Notes under the pieces: model-generated
Seen by the model: the letters and a program-made list of their open reading frames with translations, nothing else
What the model was told of the DNA's origin: nothing
The model's database searches: none
Part shown: positions 58,140 to 64,000 of the stretch, in pieces
Layout: each line of letters begins with the position of its first letter
Numbering within the stretch: the first letter of the stretch is position 1
Made by a program: the position numbers and the translations under genes
DNA from: Conexibacter woesei DSM 14684
GTDB taxonomy: Bacteria; Actinomycetota; Thermoleophilia; Solirubrobacterales; Solirubrobacteraceae
Direction: 5' to 3'
Length of the DNA stretch: 64,000 bases
Assembly: GCF_000025265.1 (NCBI RefSeq)
Contig: NC_013739.1
Location: 3,658,001-3,722,000, forward strand

Positions 58140-59803
58140 AACTCGTGCACCGCCTCGGCGGCCCCCTCCAGCGGCACGCTGCGTCTCTCGCGCCCGCGCC
58201 GCAACTGGACCTCCAGCTCGCCGGCGGCGAGCGTGCGCTTGCCGACCGTCACGCGCAGCGGCGCGCCCAGCAGCTCGGCGTCGGCGAACTTCTCGCCGGG
58301 GCCGGCGTCGCGATCGTCGTAGAGCACGTCGAGCCCGGTCGCCTTCAGCTCCTCGTACAGCCTGTCGGCGAACGCGCGCTCCTCCGACTCGCCTCTGGAG
58401 ATCACGACCAGCTCGGCGTCGAACGGCGCGAGCGCGCGCGGCCAGGCGATGCCGGCGTCGTCGGCGTACTGCTCGACCGCCGCGGCGACGATGCGCGCGG
58501 GACCGATCCCGTAGCAGCCCATCGTGACGAGCTGCTGCGCGCCGCTCTCGTCGAGGAACGATGCCCCCAGCGCGGACGAGTATCTCGTCCCGAGCTTGAA
58601 GATGTTGCCGACCTCGATCGCCTTCTCGATCCGGATCGGGTGGCCGCCGACGGTGTCGCCCGGCTCCACCGCGCGGACGTCGGCACGTTCGAACGGGAAG
58701 TCGCGCCCCGGCTCGACGCCCCTCAGGTGGTGGTCGGCGCGGTTTGCGCCGGTCACGTAGCCGCCGTCGCCGACGGCGTCGTCGAGCACGATCGGCGCGT
58801 TCGCGCCGACCGGGCCGATGAAGCCGGCGGGACCGATCTTGCGCGCGAACTCGTCTGCGGTCGCCGGCCGCACCTGCGTGCCGAGCGCGTTGCGCAGCTT
58901 GACCTCGTTGACGCGGTGGTCGCCGCGCACGAGCACGAGCACGAGCCCTCGGCCCTCCGCGATCACCGGATAGGCCTTCAGCACCGCCCCGGGCGCGACG
59001 CCGAGCCGGCGCGCGACGTCGTCGACCGTCGTCAGGCCCGGCGTGTGAACCTCCTCGGGCTGCGACAGCGGCGCCGGCAGCTCGGCCGGCTGCGGGTCGG
59101 CGCTGGCAACCTCGAGGTTCGCGGCGTAGCCGGGCGCGAGCGCGACCTCGTCCTCGCCGGCGGCGCACGGCGCCATGTACTCGTGCGCAGCCGTCCCGCC
59201 CATCATGCCGACGTCCGACTCGACGCGGTACCACTCCAGCCCGGTCCGCTCGAAGATGCGGTCGTACGCGACGATGTGCTTCGCGTAGCTCTCCTCCAGG
59301 CCCGCCTCGTCGCGGTCGAACGAGTATGAGTCCTTCATGCGGAACTCGCGCGTGCGCAGCACCCCGGCGCGCGGGCGCGGCTCGTCGCGCTCCTTGACCT
59401 GGATCTGGTAGAGGATCTGCGGCAGGTCGCGATAGGAGCGGACGACCTGCGCGACGTGCGTCGTGACGATCTCCTCGTGCGTCATCGCCAGCACCATCTC
59501 GGTGCCCTTGCGGTCCTCGAGCTTGAAGATCTCGTCGATCTCGATGCGCCCGGTGCGACGCCACGGCTCGGCCGGGTTCAGCAGCGGCATCAGCATCTCC
59601 TGGCCGCCGATCGCGTCCATCTCCTCGCGGATGATCTGCTCGACGCGGCGGTGGACCCGCCAGCCCGCCGGCAGGTACGTCCACAGGCCGGCGCCGAGCT
59701 GACGGATCAGCCCCGCGCGGACCATCAGCTGGTGCGAGATCGCCTCGGCGTCGGCCGGGGCCTGCTTCTCGGTCGGGAGGAGGTAGGAGCTGAGACGGGT
59801 CAT
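58121..59803 (-). CDS. proS: Prolyl-tRNA synthetase
   Basis: The 560-residue class II synthetase has motif 1 (GLIRQLGAGLWTYLPAGWRV), motif 2 (YRDLPQILYQIQVKERDEP with RxxE), motif 3 (GIGPARIVAAAVEQYADD) and a YbaK-like editing insertion (~230-380). It is the bacterial-type ProS. TAGGCT lies 9 nt before the ATG at 59803. PgsA overlaps its 3' end. Confidence 0.95.
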   Translation of the reverse strand: MTRLSSYLLPTEKQAPADAEAISHQLMVRAGLIRQLGAGLWTYLPAGWRVHRRVEQIIREEMDAIGGQEMLMPLLNPAEPWRRTGRIEIDEIFKLEDRKGTEMVLAMTHEEIVTTHVAQVVRSYRDLPQILYQIQVKERDEPRPRAGVLRTREFRMKDSYSFDRDEAGLEESYAKHIVAYDRIFERTGLEWYRVESDVGMMGGTAAHEYMAPCAAGEDEVALAPGYAANLEVASADPQPAELPAPLSQPEEVHTPGLTTVDDVARRLGVAPGAVLKAYPVIAEGRGLVLVLVRGDHRVNEVKLRNALGTQVRPATADEFARKIGPAGFIGPVGANAPIVLDDAVGDGGYVTGANRADHHLRGVEPGRDFPFERADVRAVEPGDTVGGHPIRIEKAIEVGNIFKLGTRYSSALGASFLDESGAQQLVTMGCYGIGPARIVAAAVEQYADDAGIAWPRALAPFDAELVVISRGESEERAFADRLYEELKATGLDVLYDDRDAGPGEKFADAELLGAPLRVTVGKRTLAAGELEVQLRRGRERRSVPLEGAAEAVHELWRTLP

Positions 59804-59855
59804 GGGCGCGGAAGCCTACCTGCCGGCGACCCCGCGCCCGTGCCCCACGGCCTTC

Positions 59856-60815
59856 CTAGCGGAAGTAGCGCTTGTACTTCTGCAGTGCTCTGTACGCCGG
59901 TCGCGGCGCACCGGCCGCGTCGAGCACACCCGAGTCCCAGCGGTTGGTCGTCGACGCAGCGAACCAGTGATAGAGGTAGACGCGGTCTATCTTGGCGCGG
60001 TAGCGGCCCGCCTGCTTGAAGACCGCGTCGATCGCACGCGCCTGCCGCGCGAGATCGGGACGGAACGTCTGCCGCGCGTTCTGCGGCTGGAAGCGGAAGA
60101 GGCCGCCGGTCTCGGTCAGCCAGATCTTGCCGGGCACGAGCCGCGCGAGCTTGCGAACGCTGCTGTTGGCGTCCTTCACGAAGCGGTTCGTGTCGGTGTA
60201 GTTGTGCATCCCCCAGAGGCGCGGGGTCGGGACGCGGCGGCGTCTGAACTCGGCCAGCAGGCTTCTCGTGTACGGGACCATGTTCGGCAGGTCCTGGATG
60301 TCGGCGCCGAGGACGGTGCAGCCGCGGCAGTTCTTGCGCACGACGTCGTAGTAGGTGACGACGGCGTCCGGTCTGTAGACCGTCGGCTGCGTGAGGCTGT
60401 TGACCTCGTTCCACGGCTGGATGATCCGCACGTACGGGTAGCGCTTGCGGAACGCCTTGAACGCCTTGCCGTAGCGGGCGGAGCTGACCGGTCTGCAGCC
60501 GCGCTTGCCGTTGAGGTTCGGGCATGCCATCCCCGAAGGCGGGTTGAACGCGACGACGATCTCCTGGCCGGCGCGCCGCGCGGCGCGCATCCACGCGTCG
60601 ACGTCGGCGCGCTGGTCGCGGTGCAGGACCGAGTCGTAGGGCGTGATCAGTCGCGTGCGCTTGGAGCCGAGCGCCTGCAGGTGCTCGTTCTCGAACAGCG
60701 CCGGGTTCTGGTCGCCGACGCCGACCACGAAGGCGCTGCTCGACGCCGGGGCGAGCAGCGCGACGGCGAGGAGCACGCCTGCCAGAGCGGCAGGCAGCGT
60801 ACGACGAGGCTTCAC
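59856..60815 (-). CDS. Secreted GH-A clan glycosidase-like protein
   Basis: The ~319-residue protein has a leader with twin Arg (KPRRTLPAALAGVLLAVALL) and a TIM-barrel pattern. The putative acid/base Glu is in IIQPWNEVNSLTQP and the nucleophile Glu in KIWLTETGGLF, as in clan GH-A glycosidases (GH5/GH39 types). The substrate is unknown. Two Cys pairs (ACPNLNGKRGCR, NCRGC) are present. The GTG at 60815 has AAAGGA 9 nt upstream; a longer frame to 60977 is not protein-like. Confidence 0.8.
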   Translation of the reverse strand: MKPRRTLPAALAGVLLAVALLAPASSSAFVVGVGDQNPALFENEHLQALGSKRTRLITPYDSVLHRDQRADVDAWMRAARRAGQEIVVAFNPPSGMACPNLNGKRGCRPVSSARYGKAFKAFRKRYPYVRIIQPWNEVNSLTQPTVYRPDAVVTYYDVVRKNCRGCTVLGADIQDLPNMVPYTRSLLAEFRRRRVPTPRLWGMHNYTDTNRFVKDANSSVRKLARLVPGKIWLTETGGLFRFQPQNARQTFRPDLARQARAIDAVFKQAGRYRAKIDRVYLYHWFAASTTNRWDSGVLDAAGAPRPAYRALQKYKRYFR

Positions 60816-60918
60816 GTCAGTGGGTCCTTTCGGGGGAAGGAGCCTCCGCGCCGCTGGTCGTCGGCGGGGAGCCGGGGGATCGTTGGACTGTAGCGGGGAG
60901 ATCCGCTGTCTTCGGGGA

Positions 60919-61722
60919 TTAACCCGCGTGCGGGCCCGACGTTGCGCTGGCCTCGCGCAAGAGCGCCGCGACGCCATCGGGATCGTCGCTCATCGGCAGG
61001 TGCCCGCAGCGGTCGAGCGCCACGTGGCGAGCGTGCGGCAGCGCCTGCCTGGCGCGTCTGGACTGCGTCGCGTAGACCAGCAGGCGGTCGCGCGTGCCCC
61101 AGCCGACGGTGACGGGGACGCCGTCGAGCGCGGCGCCGTTCGTGAACCGGTACTTGCGCAGCTGCGCCAGCGTCCCGCTCCAGCCGGGCGCGGCGGCGAG
61201 CTGCGCGATGTCCTGGCGCGCGGCCTCGGCGTCGACAGCCGCCGGGCGGCCGAACATGTGGCTCAGCATCAACGTGCGCCCCGCGGCCGAGCCGACGCCG
61301 CGCTTCAGCACACCGCCCGCGCGCGCGGAGAGGAAGTGCGTCTGCTTCAGCACCACCTGGCCGTAGGCGTTCTCCAGCGGGCTCCAGAAGCCGATCGGCG
61401 ACAGCGCGGTCGCGCTGGCGACGCTGCCGCGCCGCGCCAGCTCCAGCGCGATCCCGCCGCCCATCGAGTTGCCGGCGACGTGCGGCCGGTCGAGCCCCGC
61501 GTCGGCGAAGAACCGCTCGACGGCGTCGACGTAGGCGTCGATCGAGGGCGTCGTCTCCGCTGGCAGCGGAGACGACTCGCCGAAGCCCGGCAGGTCGATC
61601 GCGATCGTCTCGCGGTCGGCCGCGAGCTGCTGCACGACGGGGTCCCACGCCCCTCGGCGAGCGCCGATGCCGTGGATCAGGACGAGCGGCGGACCAGCGC
61701 CGCGACGGTCGTGGACGAGCAT
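60919..61722 (-). CDS. Alpha/beta hydrolase
   Basis: The ~267-residue protein has oxyanion motif LVLIHGIGARRGAWD, nucleophile GNSMGGGIALELARRG, Asp in VGWGTRDRLLVY, and His in LDRCGHLPMSDDP. The catalytic triad is complete. The substrate is unknown. I use the ATG at 61722 (MLVHDRRG), which has TAGCCT 7 nt upstream. Confidence 0.9.
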   Translation of the reverse strand: MLVHDRRGAGPPLVLIHGIGARRGAWDPVVQQLAADRETIAIDLPGFGESSPLPAETTPSIDAYVDAVERFFADAGLDRPHVAGNSMGGGIALELARRGSVASATALSPIGFWSPLENAYGQVVLKQTHFLSARAGGVLKRGVGSAAGRTLMLSHMFGRPAAVDAEAARQDIAQLAAAPGWSGTLAQLRKYRFTNGAALDGVPVTVGWGTRDRLLVYATQSRRARQALPHARHVALDRCGHLPMSDDPDGVAALLREASATSGPHAG

Positions 61723-61729
61723 GCGCGCG

Positions 61730-61735
61730 AGGCTA
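61730..61735 (-). promoter_or_regulatory. Leaderless -10 hexamer TAGCCT
   Basis: On the minus strand TAGCCT ends 7 nt before the ATG at 61722. Confidence 0.5.
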
Positions 61736-61788
61736 CCCGACCGCACCCGCTCCGCGCGCGGGTTCTGGCTGGCCGGCCAGCCGGACGG

Positions 61789-63090
61789 CTATGACCGCGT
61801 GAAGCGGCGGCCGGCCGTCGGTGACGCGGCCTCGTCCAACCGCGCCTTCGCGGCGACGACGTCGAGCAGTCTGCCCGACATCTCGTCCAGCTCGTTGGAG
61901 TCGACCGCGTCGGCGGCGGCCTTCTCCAGCGCGGCGAGCCGCTCCGGGGTCATCTCGCCCGCGTTCTCGTCCTCGATCGCCTGCAGCCACGCCGCGCCCT
62001 CGGCCGCTTCGCGGTCGTCGACGTCGATCTGCTTGCCGCCCGAGACGTAGTTGTCGATCTCGGCGAAGAGCGTGTCGACCAGCTGCTCCTGCGGGACCTT
62101 GCGCAGCGCTCTGCCGCGGCTGAAGATCAGGCCCTCGTTCTTGGCGCCGGTGATGCCGAAGTCGGCGTGCGACGCCTCGCCGATGCCGTTGACCGCGCAG
62201 CCGAGCACGGCGACCTCGATCGGGTCCTCGTAGGACTCCAGCCGCTTCTCGATGTCCGCGACGACGGTGTCCATGTCGAACTGGAGGCGGCCGCAGGTCG
62301 GACAGGCGATCAGGACCGGGCCGCGCTCGCGCAGCTGGAGCGCCTTGAGGATCTCCCAGGCGACCTTGACCTCTTCCTCCGCGTGGAACGTGGACAAAGA
62401 GATGCGGATCGTGTCGCCGATGTCGTCGGCGAGCAGCGTGCCGAGCCCGACGGAGGACTTCAGCGAGCCCGACCACTTCGTGCCCGCCTCGGTGATGCCG
62501 AGATGGAGCGGGTACGGGATCCGCTCTGACAGCAGGCGGTTCGACGCGATCGTGTTCGGCACGTTCGTCGACTTGATCGAGACCTTGAACTGGTCGAACT
62601 TCAGCGACTCCATCAGCTCGACGAACTCAACCGCCGCGGTCACCAGCGCCTCGACGGAGTTCTCGCGCTCGAGCGCGTGCAAGTGTCTCGGCAGCGAGCC
62701 GGAGTTGACGCCGATGCGGATCGGGACGCCGGCCGCTCTCGCCTTCTCGGCGACGAGCGCGACCTTGTCCGGCCCGCCGATGTTGCCCGGGTTCAGCCGG
62801 ATGCAGTGCGCGCCGGCGTCGATCGCCTTCAGCGCGAGCGTGTAGTTGAAGTGGATGTCCGCGATGATCGGGATCGGGGACTCTCTGACGATCGTCTTCA
62901 GCGCCTCGACGTCGTCGTCGCGCGGGACCGCGCAGCGGACGATGTCGGCGCCGGCTTCGGCGACACGGTGGATCTGGGCCATCGTCGCGGCCAGATCGGC
63001 GGTCTCGGTCTTCGTCATCGTCTGCACCGCGACGGGCGCGCCGCCGCCGATCGGCACCCCGCCGACGTGGATCTGCCGCTTCGAAGCCAT
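61789..63090 (-). CDS. ispG: 4-hydroxy-3-methylbut-2-enyl-diphosphate synthase IspG
   Basis: The 433-residue enzyme of the MEP isoprenoid pathway has [51 protein letters not shown] and [15 protein letters not shown]. Iron-sulfur ligands are in [12 protein letters not shown] and [20 protein letters not shown]-terminal extension of about 60 residues ([20 protein letters not shown]) goes beyond the core. The ATG at 63090 fits a leaderless promoter (TACACT). Confidence 0.94.
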   Translation of the reverse strand: MASKRQIHVGGVPIGGGAPVAVQTMTKTETADLAATMAQIHRVAEAGADIVRCAVPRDDDVEALKTIVRESPIPIIADIHFNYTLALKAIDAGAHCIRLNPGNIGGPDKVALVAEKARAAGVPIRIGVNSGSLPRHLHALERENSVEALVTAAVEFVELMESLKFDQFKVSIKSTNVPNTIASNRLLSERIPYPLHLGITEAGTKWSGSLKSSVGLGTLLADDIGDTIRISLSTFHAEEEVKVAWEILKALQLRERGPVLIACPTCGRLQFDMDTVVADIEKRLESYEDPIEVAVLGCAVNGIGEASHADFGITGAKNEGLIFSRGRALRKVPQEQLVDTLFAEIDNYVSGGKQIDVDDREAAEGAAWLQAIEDENAGEMTPERLAALEKAAADAVDSNELDEMSGRLLDVVAAKARLDEAASPTAGRRFTRS

Positions 63091-63097
63091 GGCCTGG

Positions 63098-63103
63098 AGT
63101 GTA
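63098..63103 (-). promoter_or_regulatory. Leaderless -10 hexamer TACACT
   Basis: On the minus strand TACACT ends 7 nt before the ATG of ispG at 63090. Confidence 0.5.
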
Positions 63104-63232
63104 GAGAGGCCCGCGCTACGCCACCCGTCACTCATCGCGACGGCGATGTTTGGACATCGGGAGGGAGATGGAAACGCGCGCGTATTCGAGACTGCCGCCC
63201 GAGGTACGTCAGCGACTACGACAAGGAGCGGC

Positions 63233-64000
63233 ATGGGCAGACTGGGATCTACCAGGATCTTGGCGATCATCGTGGCGGCGATCGTGGCGGCGCTCGCGAT
63301 CACGGGATGCGGCAGCAGCAGCGACGAGTCGAGCGCCGACACGGGCACGTCGGCGAGCAGCAGCGCGCCGGGCGTCGACGGCGACACGATCAGAGTGGGC
63401 GTGCTCCACTCGCTGTCGGGCACGATGGCGATCAGCGAGGTGTCCGTGAAGGACGCGGAGCTGCTTGCGATCGAGGAGATCAACGCCGCCGGCGGCGTGA
63501 TGGGCAAGAGAGTCGTGCCGGTGATCGAGGACGGCGCGTCCGACTGGCCGACGTTCGCGGAGAAGGCGCAGAAGCTGATCTCCGAGGACAGAGTCGCCGC
63601 CACCTTCGGCGGCTGGACCTCGGCGAGCCGCAAGGCGATGCTGCCGGTCTTCGAGCGCAACAGAGCGCTGCTCTACTACCCCGTCCAGTACGAGGGCCTG
63701 GAGCAGTCGCCGTACATCTTCTACTCGGGCGCGACGACCAACCAGCAGATCATCCCGGGCCTCGAGTACCTCAAGGAGCAGGGCGCGAGATCGCTCTTCC
63801 TCGTCGGTTCCGACTACGTCTTCCCGCGCACCGCCAACAAGGAGATCAAGGCCTGGGCTGAGGCCAACGACGTCGAGATCCTCGGCGAGGAGTACACGCC
63901 GCTCGGCCACACCGAGTACGGCACGCTGATCACCAAGCTGCAGGAGGCGAGACCGGACGCCGTCTTCAACACGCTCAACGGCGACTCCAACGTCGCCTTC
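63233..64000 (+). CDS. urtA: Urea-type ABC transporter binding lipoprotein, 5' part
   Basis: The visible 256 residues begin with a lipoprotein leader ([17 protein letters not shown], lipobox Cys-26), a Ser-rich linker, then [20 protein letters not shown] and [40 protein letters not shown], and [13 protein letters not shown]. These are hallmarks of UrtA-type urea (or short-chain amide) binding proteins. AAGGAGCGGC precedes the ATG at 63233. The gene runs off the right edge; permease and ATPase genes are expected beyond. Confidence 0.9.
   Translation, partial: MGRLGSTRILAIIVAAIVAALAITGCGSSSDESSADTGTSASSSAPGVDGDTIRVGVLHSLSGTMAISEVSVKDAELLAIEEINAAGGVMGKRVVPVIEDGASDWPTFAEKAQKLISEDRVAATFGGWTSASRKAMLPVFERNRALLYYPVQYEGLEQSPYIFYSGATTNQQIIPGLEYLKEQGARSLFLVGSDYVFPRTANKEIKAWAEANDVEILGEEYTPLGHTEYGTLITKLQEARPDAVFNTLNGDSNVAF

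Noticed and set aside
57462-59684. A 740-codon minus-strand frame over proS and pgsA
   Set aside because: The part upstream of 58139 is a frame shadow of proS. Only the PgsA portion has recognisable motifs.

Overview
The window is a gene-dense, very GC-rich (above 70% in most stretches) bacterial chromosome segment. Gene content fits a Solirubrobacterales/Conexibacter-like actinobacterium (Thermoleophilia). Pointers are stressosome genes, a GarA-type FHA protein next to an FtsR-type MerR regulator, HtaA haem proteins, WS/DGAT acyltransferase, RsiG-like protein, IdeR/DtxR-type iron boxes and secreted collagen-triplet proteins. The taxonomic call is inference. I see no rRNA, tRNA, CRISPR array, insertion sequence or prophage. 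Both ends cut through genes. Layout: (1) 1-6.3 kb: membrane protein tail, BrkB-like protein, topoisomerase IB, a collagen-like exported protein, a methyltransferase and an EamA exporter. (2) 5.9-17.5 kb: a nearly complete sigma-B-type general stress pathway. It has an RsbV-like STAS protein and an RsbW-like kinase (divergent), then RsbU-like phosphatase, RsbR, RsbS, RsbT and RsbX in one run. Further on come a primary-like sigma factor, an XRE regulator, a bacterial eRF1-like protein, a SigB/F-family sigma factor, a flavoprotein disulfide reductase and a second RsbV-like protein. (3) 17.5-26 kb: an exported VCBS/collagen protein, then a haem acquisition locus: HtaA protein, HtaA-collagen protein, ABC transporter (ATPase, permease, binding protein), IsdG-like haem monooxygenase and HugZ-like haem oxygenase. 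Three TTAGG-N4-CCTAA iron boxes mark its promoters. (4) 26-36.5 kb: PHP phosphatase, small disordered proteins, DUF892 protein, molybdate ABC operon with an HTH-TOBE regulator, MFS transporter, glutamate decarboxylase, and a DUF3052/flavin/peroxiredoxin operon. (5) 36.5-48.8 kb: hydrolase, thioredoxin-TPR protein, TrkA/TrkH, DsbA-like protein, DinB with an SOS box, an RlpA-like protein behind a c-di-AMP (ydaO) riboswitch and a CRP-type site, WS/DGAT, NAD synthetase. (6) 48.9-64 kb: alanine dehydrogenase divergent from a PucR regulator, thioesterase, a sigma-region-4/RskA-like membrane hybrid, two tandem exported paralogues of lower GC, an SRPBCC-apt-FtsR-GarA-RsiG-PgsA-ProS block, a secreted glycosidase-like protein, hydrolase, IspG and the start of a urea-type ABC binding protein. 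Regulatory reading: many transcription-unit-first genes lack a Shine-Dalgarno and instead have a TANNNT hexamer 6-8 nt before the start codon, which suggests widespread leaderless transcripts. In haem genes the iron boxes overlap this hexamer. In dinB an SOS box lies just inside the coding start. Second-messenger inputs are implied for cAMP (CRP site), c-di-AMP (riboswitch) and c-di-GMP (RsiG-like motif).
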